In this document: piece by piece, positions 39,114 to 45,934 of the stretch
Position numbering within the stretch: position 1 is the stretch's first letter
Layout of the letters: each line of letters opens with the position of its first letter
Source of the DNA: a virus
Virus record (IMG/VR): IMGVR_UViG_3300046012_000272
Coordinates: 1-48,201 of that record
DNA length: 48,201 bases
Direction: 5' to 3' (one strand)
Program-made: the position numbers and the translations under genes
The notes under the pieces: model-generated
Told to the model about the DNA's origin: nothing
The model's input: only the letters and a program-made list of their open reading frames with translations
Databases searched by the model: none

Positions 39114-40090
39114 TATGATCCCCTCCCCTGAGCGTTTGGTGCGAAATTAGTTTCATGTGAAACGAACCCGGGCGGCCATTCGTGCGGCATCGCCTCGTAA
39201 GGTTTCTCTTCAAATTCCGCGCGGGTCATGCGGTCAGCCATGAATTTACTGCCGGTGTCCGTGAAATAGGTTTTCCAAGCGACCCATTGCATCGATCCAG
39301 GCTTGGCGTTGTAGGCAGTGCATTCAACGGAGCCGAAGTCTGAGCCTTCCCATCGGGCTTGCCGCAGCCAAGTCATTGCCTGCGCGACGTGTTGCGTCCC
39401 GTAAATTCGCTCATCGCGGCACCGCTGCGCGTAATCCCTAGCCTGATCGATGATCGTCTTGGGGAGAACACCGGACTTAACCGCTGCTAAAAATAGGGCT
39501 TTCGAGGGTTTCCGTGGATTGTCTGACTTTCCCCGGCTTGGGTACGCCTTCCAAAACTCGTCAAAGTCAGCATCGTCGCTCGGGCGTGTCGCGCTAGCGA
39601 CCGGCCGAATGCTTTCTTTCTTACCTTCATCCTCCCTTACCCCTCCTACATCCTCCATCTGCGGAGACTTTTCCCGGTCAGTTCTCTCTTTTGGAGAACT
39701 GGAATCGGTTGAAGGATGTTCATTTCCCTTTTCTGGCTCCTTCTTGAGGTCGATAATGCGCGCGATTTCCTCATCAACCGGCACAAGCGGCTCACCGGGC
39801 TTCTTTGGACGCTGGAATTTTCGGAAGTTCTTCACCACGGCGTAAGGCTTACCGGCACGCTCAATCTTCACGATGAAGTCCGCCGACTGTATCTCAGCTA
39901 GGATGGCATCGGCGTTGATGTCATCGGCCGGAGCAAGGCGCATCTTGAGCCTGAGCGGCTTCCACTCAACGACGCCGTAGTCATCGGCCTCATTCCACAT
40001 GCCGATCAGGAACAGTCGCGCGGTCACTGAGAGGCCAACAAAGCGGTCATCAGTCCAGAGGCTCGGGTGTATGCTGCGAATGCGCGCCAT
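39113..40090 (-). CDS. phage replication initiator/replisome organiser-like protein
   Basis: 325 residues. N-terminal winged-helix-like domain ARIRSIHPSLWTDDRFVGLS, LFLIGMWNEADDYGVVEW and RLKMRLAP, then a charged linker (residues 120-190), then FWKAYPSRGKSDNPRKPSKALF and AQAMTWLRQARWE, the C-terminal block of lambda O/DnaD-like phage replication proteins of alphaproteobacteria as I recall. Probably binds the origin and loads helicase. Lies near nuclease, RusA and DnaA-like genes, a replication-recombination group. Confidence 0.75.
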   Translation of the reverse strand: MARIRSIHPSLWTDDRFVGLSVTARLFLIGMWNEADDYGVVEWKPLRLKMRLAPADDINADAILAEIQSADFIVKIERAGKPYAVVKNFRKFQRPKKPGEPLVPVDEEIARIIDLKKEPEKGNEHPSTDSSSPKERTDREKSPQMEDVGGVREDEGKKESIRPVASATRPSDDADFDEFWKAYPSRGKSDNPRKPSKALFLAAVKSGVLPKTIIDQARDYAQRCRDERIYGTQHVAQAMTWLRQARWEGSDFGSVECTAYNAKPGSMQWVAWKTYFTDTGSKFMADRMTRAEFEEKPYEAMPHEWPPGFVSHETNFAPNAQGRGS

Positions 40091-40617
40091 TAAAGTCCCC
40101 TCGAAGCCCAGTCAAAAACTTGCTCCGCGCAACCAATGGGATCGCAATGGATCTCGGAACCGGTGAAACGCAACACGGTGTAAAGCTGCAGGGTCAAAAT
40201 TCGGTCTCGGGACCGGTCCCGCTTGGCCTGCTCTTTGGTTCGCTCATGAAACTCATGTCCATCGCACTCGATGACGAGTTTCCGCCAGCCGCCCCGCGTC
40301 CTGCCTCTGAAATCATAGGCATGAATTAGAAAATCGACCCGGTATTCTTCGATTTTGGCTTGTGGCCTGATGATGAGGTTTAAAAAGGTGGTTCCTTTCT
40401 TGGCCTCAATCTCTTCGGCTTCCGTGGTGACATCAATGAAGCCGGTATATTCATGGAAGGCGAAGCCGGCAGAATATTTGATGGCGCTACAGAGGAGTTT
40501 TTCTATAGGTGAGTCGCCAATGGCCTCATCTTCCATATAGGCAACTTCGTCCATTGCCCTTTGGACGATCTGGCGCCGCAGAAGTTCATAACCAAAAACC
40601 TTGTTGTTTCCGCTCAT
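40090..40617 (-). CDS. PD-(D/E)XK-type nuclease (DUF559/Vsr-like)
   Basis: 175 residues. Catalytic pattern: Asp in YRVDFLIHAY and Glu-x-Asp in KLVIECDGHEFHERTKEQAKRDRSRD, as in DUF559/Vsr-type single-strand nick endonucleases; after that RILTLQLYTVLRFTGSEI. N-terminal helical part unlike classic Vsr. Target unknown; may process recombination intermediates or cut host DNA. ATGA overlaps on both sides. Confidence 0.75.
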   Translation of the reverse strand: MSGNNKVFGYELLRRQIVQRAMDEVAYMEDEAIGDSPIEKLLCSAIKYSAGFAFHEYTGFIDVTTEAEEIEAKKGTTFLNLIIRPQAKIEEYRVDFLIHAYDFRGRTRGGWRKLVIECDGHEFHERTKEQAKRDRSRDRILTLQLYTVLRFTGSEIHCDPIGCAEQVFDWASRGL

Positions 40618-40970
40618 GCGCTCATGGCCTCTGTAGAAGCGAGGATGGCGGGCGCGACAGGACTCGAACCTGCATCGGTCTGATTAGAATTCAGGTGGCC
40701 GTCCAGTTGGCCCACGCGCCCATTCAAAGGAGCAGGCCAGTCTCCCTTTGCCTCGTTGCAAGCGCGGCAGGCCATAACGAGATTTGAAACACGAGAGGTT
40801 CCACCGCGCGAAAGCGGGATCACGTGATCTATTGTCGCTTGCGCCGGATCGTACCGCCAGCGTTTAACGACGACGCATTTCGTCGGACAATACGCGCATA
40901 GACCAGATTGAGACTCCATGAGCCTCAAAAGGTATTTCCGCTTTTTCTTGCTATTCAATCCTCCGCTCAT
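40614..40970 (-). CDS. HNH endonuclease with tRNA-derived C terminus
   Basis: 118 residues. N-terminal HNH core: SQSGLCAYCPTKCVV zinc pair, ATIDHVIPLSRGGTSRVSNLV with the catalytic His, ACRACNEAKG second zinc pair. The natural domain appears to end near NEAKGDWPAPL; the last 35 codons are translated from the sequence of an embedded tRNA-Arg (40646-40721) and what follows. Either the ORF really reads through the tRNA, or translation is blocked by it. ATGA coupling with RusA upstream. Confidence 0.8.
   Translation of the reverse strand: MSGGLNSKKKRKYLLRLMESQSGLCAYCPTKCVVVKRWRYDPAQATIDHVIPLSRGGTSRVSNLVMACRACNEAKGDWPAPLNGRVGQLDGHLNSNQTDAGSSPVAPAILASTEAMSA
40646..40721 (-). tRNA. tRNA-Arg(UCU)
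   Basis: 76 nt on the minus strand with encoded CCA. Acceptor GGGCGCG (5') pairs with CGCGCCC (3'), then G and CCA; D arm GGCC/GGCC; anticodon arm with loop ATTCTAA giving anticodon TCT and one C-A mismatch at the top of the stem; variable loop; T arm GCAGG/CCTGT with TTCGAGT loop. Decodes AGA. Entirely inside, and in the same sense as, the 3' end of the HNH ORF. Confidence 0.88.
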
Positions 40971-41338
40971 GCTGCGCGGGCCTCCGCAGTCGCGGGGAAT
41001 ATCTGGACAAGGCAGCCGCCGCCGTCAGGACGGCCCCAGCGGACGGAAATTTCCTCCGCTAGTTTGTCGTTCTCGATCAGGCCAAGGCGCTGGCAATGGT
41101 CCAAAACGGATTTGACGTAGTTATCGAGGTCCCTGACGCCGCGCTTCTTGTCATCCAGAATTATCTCAATGCTGAATGGTCCGATGATCGGCTTGCCGAG
41201 TTCGCGCTTCTGCGCAAGGAAGGCCATGTTGGCTTGTCCGATCCAGCGCATGTAAACCGCAGATTTGTGAACGCGGCCGCGATTGGAACGCCAGATGGCA
41301 TTCGTGGAAACAGGGAATGGAAGGCGAAGGCAGATCAT
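40967..41338 (-). CDS. RusA-family Holliday junction resolvase
   Basis: 123 residues from ATG 41338 (ATGA overlap upstream). RusA pattern: LPFPVSTNAIWRSNRGR near the start, a conserved RDLDNYVKSVLDHCQ with two catalytic Asp, then GLIENDKLAEEISVRW with a third Asp. Cuts Holliday junctions during phage recombination or replication. Works with ERF and YqaJ-type proteins of the other arm. Confidence 0.88.
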   Translation of the reverse strand: MICLRLPFPVSTNAIWRSNRGRVHKSAVYMRWIGQANMAFLAQKRELGKPIIGPFSIEIILDDKKRGVRDLDNYVKSVLDHCQRLGLIENDKLAEEISVRWGRPDGGGCLVQIFPATAEARAA

Positions 41339-41859
41339 TGTCCCGCCCATGCGTTCATGAGCAGGGATTTTACTGCGTCGGTTTCCTCTACGAGGTCCGA
41401 ATCCGTCAGCCGTTTGATTTCAATCTTGCGAGCGCCATGCATTATTGACGTATGATCGCGCCCGCCAAACTTTGCGCCAATGTACGGAAGGCTCTTTCCG
41501 GTAATCTGCTTCGCGAGCCAATACCCAATGTGACGTACGTGGCAGATTTGCTTGAGGCGACGGCATCCGAAAAGTTCGGCCCGCGTGACGTGGTAGTGTT
41601 CGCAAAGAAAGGCGACGATAAATGAGATCGTCGGAATTGGCCGCTGGTCGGTATCGAACATTGACCGCAGTTGAAGCGACGGTTTCGAATGCGGATAGAC
41701 GACAAGCATCGTCTCAAGCGTCGGATGAACCATCGGAGGCTCGATCACGATTGGCGGCCGGGTAGGTTTCGGCAAAGGCCGCATCATGCGCATGCGTCGG
41801 GCTACATGAGCTTGATACTGTTCTCTTTCCAGCGACGTAATTGTATTAAGCATCCCCAT
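41335..41859 (-). CDS. DnaA domain-IV-like DNA-binding protein (no ATPase)
   Basis: 174 residues; ATG 41859 or 41853 (GGGGGG in front). The C-terminal third carries the DnaA domain IV signature: GYWLAKQITGKSLPYIGAKF and GRDHTSIMHGARKIE. The N-terminal 95 residues are unrelated to DnaA domains I-III and there is no AAA+ Walker motif. A stand-alone DnaA-box binder could act on phage origin or interfere with host initiation. Near the replication protein gene. Confidence 0.8.
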   Translation of the reverse strand: MGMLNTITSLEREQYQAHVARRMRMMRPLPKPTRPPIVIEPPMVHPTLETMLVVYPHSKPSLQLRSMFDTDQRPIPTISFIVAFLCEHYHVTRAELFGCRRLKQICHVRHIGYWLAKQITGKSLPYIGAKFGGRDHTSIMHGARKIEIKRLTDSDLVEETDAVKSLLMNAWAGQ

Positions 41860-41873
41860 TCCCCCCTGTGTCG

Positions 41874-42218
41874 TTATTGTCCGAGCAGTTCTTTGCCTCG
41901 TGATATGAACGCTTCCAATTCCGCAATGTGCTCCGAATTAGATGCACCAGCGCGTTGAAGCGCCAACGCCACTTCGAGTTCTTTTTGCTGTCGCCTTGCA
42001 TTCGCTGTTAGCTCCTTGAGCAACATGGTGTCTAACGAGCGGCTTATGTCCTCGGTTACGATTCCCGTGCCTCTTGAGATAAGGCCACGGACCCAATCGA
42101 TTGATCTGCCGACGCCAACGGCAATTTCTTCATACGCCAACATGCGAGAGCGGCGACGGGCTTCTATTTTCCCCGCCAAACTTTCCGCCTTACCTCGCGC
42201 CAAATACGCGGCACTCAT
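41874..42218 (-). CDS. HTH-like early regulator
   Basis: 114 residues from ATG 42218 (AGGGAAG in front, then an A7 run). N-terminal half SAAYLARGKAESLAGKIEARRR, a possible HTH (YEEIAVGVGRSIDWVRGLISRG) and a long helical C terminus. A start at 42416, directly after the previous stop, is possible but adds poor-looking sequence. The 198 bp between 42219 and 42416 may therefore be leader or part of this gene. Unknown family. Confidence 0.55.
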   Translation of the reverse strand: MSAAYLARGKAESLAGKIEARRRSRMLAYEEIAVGVGRSIDWVRGLISRGTGIVTEDISRSLDTMLLKELTANARRQQKELEVALALQRAGASNSEHIAELEAFISRGKELLGQ

Positions 42219-42416
42219 TTTTTTAACTTCCCTGCGCTTCACAAAAATTGGGAGCACGTTCACAATTCCTTCTGCTTTATTATTCGTCATGAACAAGAAA
42301 ACAGAGGGTCTTCCTTCTTCTTCTCTCACTGACTGGCGGCGTCTCGGAAAAGATGCCGCCAGACTGCTTCGACTCTTAGATGCACGATCGGCGGTCAGGC
42401 CAAGCGCGCAGGTCAT

Positions 42417-42515
42417 TCAGTTTCCGAAAGTGTTGTCGATGCGCGGGCGCAGCCACACAACCAATGTGATCCCGGCAACGAAGCCTGAAAGCCAAAAACA
42501 AAGATCAGCCATCAT
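42417..42515 (-). CDS. tiny single-TM protein
   Basis: 32 residues, ATG 42515 overlapping the previous stop (ATGA), stop TGA at 42417. One TM span (residues 5-23, LCFWLSGFVAGITLVVWL) and a short basic/polar tail. Its position in a chain of overlapping genes supports it. Membrane function unknown. Confidence 0.55.
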   Translation of the reverse strand: MMADLCFWLSGFVAGITLVVWLRPRIDNTFGN

Positions 42516-42730
42516 TGCGTTCCCCATGAATAGGTGCCGTCTCGATTCTTCGACCGAGAGACGGCTATCGGTTGGCCCAAGATGCAACGGAGGGAGCCTT
42601 GCATCTGGCGAAGCTGAATTGATTTGAAATTGCCGAGGACGTTTCCCCCCGTATCGGCATGAGAGAGCGTCCGGGCTTGGCTGTCCCCTAGCGAGTCCGG
42701 GCGCTGCTCGTTTGAACGATGGGAGATCAT
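42512..42730 (-). CDS. small hypothetical protein
   Basis: 72 residues from ATG 42730 (ATGA overlap with the GIY-YIG gene). C terminus GQPIAVSRSKNRDGTYSWG is the most protein-like part. Unknown family; leftward early operon. Confidence 0.55.
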   Translation of the reverse strand: MISHRSNEQRPDSLGDSQARTLSHADTGGNVLGNFKSIQLRQMQGSLRCILGQPIAVSRSKNRDGTYSWGTQ

Positions 42731-43308
42731 GCGGCCTCGCTCTCGCAAAGAGATTGGGCAGCGGGATCGGCGAGATACTGTTCGAGGCGATCGAACTCTT
42801 CAGAGGACGGCCTTACGCCAACATATTTGCGGTAGGAATTTCCGACCCACCGTTCAAGAATTGCGCAAACATCGCGCGGGGCGCGCCATCGGCCACCGGA
42901 AGATTTGCTCACCCTATCGAGAGCAAATCTCACTCGATGATTGTAAGAGCAAAATTCACGATAATCGGGGGACCTCTGACGTTGCCGCTCCGTGCTGATC
43001 TTCCCCTTGACGGCCAATTCATTGCGCGCAGTCGTCAGCGACCCGGTAGCAACGATCTTTTCAATCGTCGCTTTCAGCAATGGCGTTACGAGGAACCATT
43101 CGTGGTGAGTGTGGCTTTCCACAAAACAGCCGTGAAGGAATTTTTCATCCCTCTGATCGCCGGGAAACGTGGCGATGACTTCCAGCGGGAACGGCGACCA
43201 TGTCGCCAACTGTGCGAGCCGAGTAGTCGGATGCCTAGAACAGCCGATTTTAATCGGGCCGTCGAACCCAACGGGCTTGATGAAATAGACGAATGTTCCT
43301 TGGCTCAT
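42727..43308 (-). CDS. GIY-YIG nuclease-like protein (T5orf172/MUG113 type)
   Basis: 193 residues from ATG 43308 (ATGA overlap with the Cro-like gene); a longer frame is antisense to unrelated sequence. Pattern: FVYFIKPVGFDGPIKIGCSR, where YF...KIG replaces the GIY and YIG elements, then RLAQLATWSPFPLEVIATFPG and DEKFLHGCF, the T5orf172-type layout. C-terminal part basic and helical. Probably a DNA-binding nuclease-like early protein; catalytic residues beyond the core are not certain. Confidence 0.75.
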   Translation of the reverse strand: MSQGTFVYFIKPVGFDGPIKIGCSRHPTTRLAQLATWSPFPLEVIATFPGDQRDEKFLHGCFVESHTHHEWFLVTPLLKATIEKIVATGSLTTARNELAVKGKISTERQRQRSPDYREFCSYNHRVRFALDRVSKSSGGRWRAPRDVCAILERWVGNSYRKYVGVRPSSEEFDRLEQYLADPAAQSLCESEAA

Positions 43309-43547
43309 GCTGCGCGCTCCACTTGCGAATGAAGCCGCTCGATCAAGCCCTGATCTATGTTGGGGATACCCCTTTTGGCTGCCCCGGCAACCACTTCTGG
43401 CCAGTAGACACGGGGGATACGGTTGCGCATCTTCATGAGTCGTGCGTGGCCGCCTGCCCACTTAAGGCCGAGGTCGTCCGCAAACGCGTCTGCATTCGGC
43501 CATTTACCGATTAGTTCTTTGATGTTTTGGGGCTTCTCGTCCGTCAT
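43305..43547 (-). CDS. Cro-like HTH regulator
   Basis: 80 residues. Helical with FADDLGLKWAGGHARLMKMR as candidate helix-turn-helix. Divergent from the S24 repressor gene and first of the leftward operon, the classical Cro place. Its ATG (43545-43547) lies only about 7 bp from the proposed -10 box, so the transcript may be leaderless or nearly so. Family not otherwise recognised. Confidence 0.65.
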   Translation of the reverse strand: MTDEKPQNIKELIGKWPNADAFADDLGLKWAGGHARLMKMRNRIPRVYWPEVVAGAAKRGIPNIDQGLIERLHSQVERAA

Positions 43548-43553
43548 CCTTTA

Positions 43554-43582
43554 ACGCTACAGAGGTAGCGCTACAATGTCAA
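43554..43582 (-). promoter_or_regulatory. leftward early promoter (PL-like) with operator in the spacer
   Basis: Minus strand: TTGACA (43577-43582), 17-bp spacer containing GTAGCGCTAC, then TAGCGT (43554-43559) as a weak -10. Mirrors the rightward promoter in arrangement. Drives the Cro-like gene and leftward operon. Confidence 0.65.
43565..43574. promoter_or_regulatory. operator O1, GTAGCGCTAC
   Basis: Perfect 10-bp palindrome in the spacer of the leftward promoter. A half-site CGCTAC lies at 43555-43560, and GCTAC-AGAG-GTAGC forms a second inverted repeat. On the + strand the palindrome overlaps a TACAAT box (43572-43577) that could be the -10 of the repressor's own promoter, giving autoregulation. 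Confidence 0.7.
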
Positions 43583-43620
43583 TACCCCCGTGTCGGCCGG
43601 AACCTGTAGAGTCCGAGTCG

Positions 43621-44328
43621 ATGTCAACTCCTGGTGAACGACTACGGCGGGCCCGAGAAGCCGCGCGCTTCCCATCGGCCAAAGCTGCGGCGGATCGCCA
43701 CGATTGGGCGGAAAGTACCTATCGCGCGCATGAAAAAGCGGGCGACCCGGACCCAAATGTCACAAAACGGACTTTTAGCTTGGAGGACGCCGAGAAATAT
43801 GGGGCGGCCTTCGGCGTTGATCCTAGATGGCTCAAATACGGAGAAGGTGAGCCTCCATCCAATAGGCGTAAGACCGCCTTAACCACGCCACCCAACGCCA
43901 CAGTGCGCCGGGAAACGGTAAGCGTATCCTCCTCCAAAAGGCTGCCAGTCCTAGGGAAAGCGATCGGGGGGTTGGACGGCCGGTTCCTTTTCAATGGGGA
44001 GGCCATCGAGTACGTCATGTGCCCACCTGCGCTAGAAAACGTCCCCGGTGCCTATGCGGTCTATGTCATAGGCGACTCTATGGAAAATCGGTATTTCTCC
44101 GGGGAGATTGTCTTTGTCCACCCGAACAAGCCCTTCCGGAAGGGTCATTTCGTGGTGGTCCAAATCATCAATAAAGAGGACGAAACGCCCCTAGGATATG
44201 TGAAGCAGTTCATTGCTCAGACCCCTACTCGGCTGATCCTTCGGCAGCTCAATCCCGATACAGAGATCGAATTTCCGCTAAGCGATGTCGTTTCTGTCCA
44301 CAGGATCGTCTTGGGTGGCGAACCCTAG
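43621..44328 (+). CDS. S24-family phage repressor (CI-like)
   Basis: 235 residues from ATG 43621. N-terminal HTH (about residues 5-60, ERLRRAREAARFPSAKAAA) of XRE type, linker, then S24/LexA-type domain: catalytic Ser in VIGDSMENRYFSG and Lys in LGYVKQFIAQ. Keeps lysogeny by binding the GTAGCGCTAC operators. The segment before the catalytic domain reads LGKAIGGLDGR, without the usual Ala-Gly cleavage pair, so SOS-induced self-cleavage may be at another site or absent. Followed by a strong terminator. Confidence 0.9.
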   Translation: MSTPGERLRRAREAARFPSAKAAADRHDWAESTYRAHEKAGDPDPNVTKRTFSLEDAEKYGAAFGVDPRWLKYGEGEPPSNRRKTALTTPPNATVRRETVSVSSSKRLPVLGKAIGGLDGRFLFNGEAIEYVMCPPALENVPGAYAVYVIGDSMENRYFSGEIVFVHPNKPFRKGHFVVVQIINKEDETPLGYVKQFIAQTPTRLILRQLNPDTEIEFPLSDVVSVHRIVLGGEP

Positions 44329-44378
44329 GTATTATCCTACGTAATGTAGGCATAGGTTAAATATTTCAATGACTTAGC

Positions 44379-44405
44379 GGAGGCTCCGAAATGAGCCTCC
44401 TTTTT
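44379..44405 (+). terminator. intrinsic terminator after the repressor gene
   Basis: GGAGGCTC-CGAAAT-GAGCCTCC followed by TTTTTATT: 8-bp perfect stem at 44379-44386 and 44393-44400 with T run at 44401-44405. A smaller inverted repeat, CCTAC-GTAAT-GTAGG, lies at 44336-44350 in the same 3' leader. Confidence 0.85.
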
Positions 44406-44412
44406 ATTGCCA

Positions 44413-44424
44413 TGTAGCGCTACA
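44413..44424. promoter_or_regulatory. operator O2, TGTAGCGCTACA
   Basis: 12-bp palindrome with the same core as O1, immediately upstream of the rightward -35 box; its centre is 24 bp from that of O3. Confidence 0.75.
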
Positions 44425-44430
44425 TTTGCG

Positions 44431-44459
44431 TTGACACGTAGCGCTACACGTGCTTTATA
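44431..44459 (+). promoter_or_regulatory. rightward early promoter (PR-like) containing operator O3
   Basis: TTGACA (44431-44436), 17-bp spacer that holds GTAGCGCTAC (44438-44447), then TTTATA (44454-44459). Near-consensus promoter; repressor on O3 would block RNA polymerase. Drives the recombination and xis-int operon. Confidence 0.8.
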
Positions 44460-44495
44460 CGTCCATCAACCACGGCATGGACGCGGGGACGGACG

Positions 44496-44735
44496 ATGCG
44501 GATCACCTTTCCAGAAGTCGCGCTGCGCTCGACCAAGAGCGGTCGATGCGCCTGCGGTAAACGACGCCAGCGATCTGAAAAATTCTTCCAGACGATCAAT
44601 CCATTCAACGTGAACGCTCTCGGTAAACCAAAGAGCGCCGCCGAGATCACCGAAGAACTCAAGCAGGAACGCGACACATGGCGTCAGGAGCCAATCACCT
44701 GCGACCAATGCAAATCAAAATCGGCAGCCCACTAA
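44496..44735 (+). CDS. small Cys-containing hypothetical protein
   Basis: 79 residues, ATG 44496 behind GGGGACGGACG. CACGKRR near the N terminus and CDQCKSK near the C terminus give two Cys pairs for a possible zinc site. First gene of the rightward operon. Unknown function. Confidence 0.6.
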   Translation: MRITFPEVALRSTKSGRCACGKRRQRSEKFFQTINPFNVNALGKPKSAAEITEELKQERDTWRQEPITCDQCKSKSAAH

Positions 44736-44763
44736 CCCCTCACCCATAACGGAGCCGAGAGAG

Positions 44764-44973
44764 ATGGCACAGGAAACATTCAAACGCGGGCAAGTCGTTC
44801 GCTACGGACAATGCCAGACCGGCTCGATTGAAGCCAAGGTTTTGCGCGTGCACCGCGACAACTCCTGCACGGTCGAAGCGACGTTTTTCGTATCTCCGGC
44901 CGGCGAGCGAAGGCCCGGTTATCTCGGCTACCGCTACCGCATCCACAACAGCAATCTCGCCTCAGCCGCCTAG
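44764..44973 (+). CDS. small hypothetical protein
   Basis: 69 residues, ATG 44764 with GAGAGAG upstream. Beta-rich with KRGQVVRYGQ and YLGYRYRIHN; a small barrel is conceivable. No family recognised. Confidence 0.6.
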   Translation: MAQETFKRGQVVRYGQCQTGSIEAKVLRVHRDNSCTVEATFFVSPAGERRPGYLGYRYRIHNSNLASAA

Positions 44974-44987
44974 CAAGGACGAAGACG

Positions 44988-45335
44988 ATGGACGTACTCC
45001 AAGCCCATTCAAGGCTGATCGAGAAGCTGGCTGCCGAGAAGCCGAACGAGTTTCCGAGAGTGTTTGCAGGTGCCGATCACTACCGTGATCGCGGGGTGCA
45101 TCTGCGAGCAGCGGTAAAGGCTTTCCGCGAATACATCGAACAGCTTGCCGCAGAGGCCGACTGTCACTCTACCAGTTTTGCTTTCGACGAAACAGACGTG
45201 CGTGCGGCTTTGCAGGAGTTCTCCGACAATCTGAGCGAGGCGCATTCCAGCGAAGCCGAGAAGATTGAACGGAATTGTGCGCTCTCGCGGCAACATAACG
45301 CAGACGCGCCTCCCCTTTCAATTCACCGCTGGTAG
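44988..45335 (+). CDS. hypothetical protein
   Basis: 115 residues, helical and charged (LIEKLAAEKPNEFPRV, AAVKAFREYIEQLAAEA). AAGGACG in front. C-terminal end uncertain. Early operon; unknown. Confidence 0.55.
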   Translation: MDVLQAHSRLIEKLAAEKPNEFPRVFAGADHYRDRGVHLRAAVKAFREYIEQLAAEADCHSTSFAFDETDVRAALQEFSDNLSEAHSSEAEKIERNCALSRQHNADAPPLSIHRW

Positions 45336-45363
45336 CACACCGCACGCATCGAGGGACGGAAAG

Positions 45364-45666
45364 ATGGACACGACAGCAACATTTACGCCGGGGCCTTGGG
45401 AATTTGCAGACGGCTATATCACGGCCAATGGCGAGCCGCTGTCTATGGTTGGCGTCAGCATTCCGATGACTGTCGGCCCTACGCGCCTTGAGGCAATTCA
45501 TAACTCACGGCTCGCAGCCGCCGCGCCTGACATGCTCGCTGCGCTCAAGGGCGCAGAGATCGCCGTCACTCAACTCTGCATCGATCAGCACCCTGACAAC
45601 GAATGCTGGAACATTCTCCATAGCATCAGCAACGCCATCGCTAAAGCGACGGGAGAACAGTCATGA
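45364..45666 (+). CDS. small phage protein (TPGPW-type)
   Basis: About 100 residues from ATG 45364 (GAGGGACGGAAAG in front). Starts with TFTPGPWEFADGYITANGE and has NSRLAAAAPDMLAALKGAE, the two ends of a widespread small phage/prophage protein type whose role is unknown. ATGA overlap with the next gene. Confidence 0.7.
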   Translation: MDTTATFTPGPWEFADGYITANGEPLSMVGVSIPMTVGPTRLEAIHNSRLAAAAPDMLAALKGAEIAVTQLCIDQHPDNECWNILHSISNAIAKATGEQS

Positions 45667-45782
45667 CCATTTCACCGGAACGCGCCGCAGACATTTTAGC
45701 CGACATGCTGGCGCTTGTATCAATCGCCTTGTTCCGCGGCCTTCTCATTCTAGGGGCTGGCATTGGGAGTGGGTCGATATGA
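45663..45782 (+). CDS. tiny membrane protein
   Basis: 39 residues, ATGA overlaps on both sides (45663-45666 and 45779-45782). C-terminal half is one hydrophobic helix (LALVSIALFRGLLILGAGIG). Possibly membrane-inserted; unknown function. Confidence 0.55.
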   Translation: MTISPERAADILADMLALVSIALFRGLLILGAGIGSGSI

Positions 45783-45934
45783 ACCTGTTCCTTTACGGCC
45801 TCCTGACCGGAACCATGTTGGGCACATTCATCGGCGTTGTCGTGATGTGTGCGCTGATGATCAACAGAATGCCTCCGATCCAAGAGGACATTCTCGGCCG
45901 CGTTTATGAAACCCCGAAGCGGAGGGGGTCATGA
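45779..45934 (+). CDS. small single-TM protein
   Basis: 51 residues, ATG 45779 coupled to both neighbours. TM span at residues 3-27 (LFLYGLLTGTMLGTFIGVVV), then a short polar cytoplasmic tail with Arg/Lys. Unknown early membrane protein. Confidence 0.6.
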   Translation: MNLFLYGLLTGTMLGTFIGVVVMCALMINRMPPIQEDILGRVYETPKRRGS

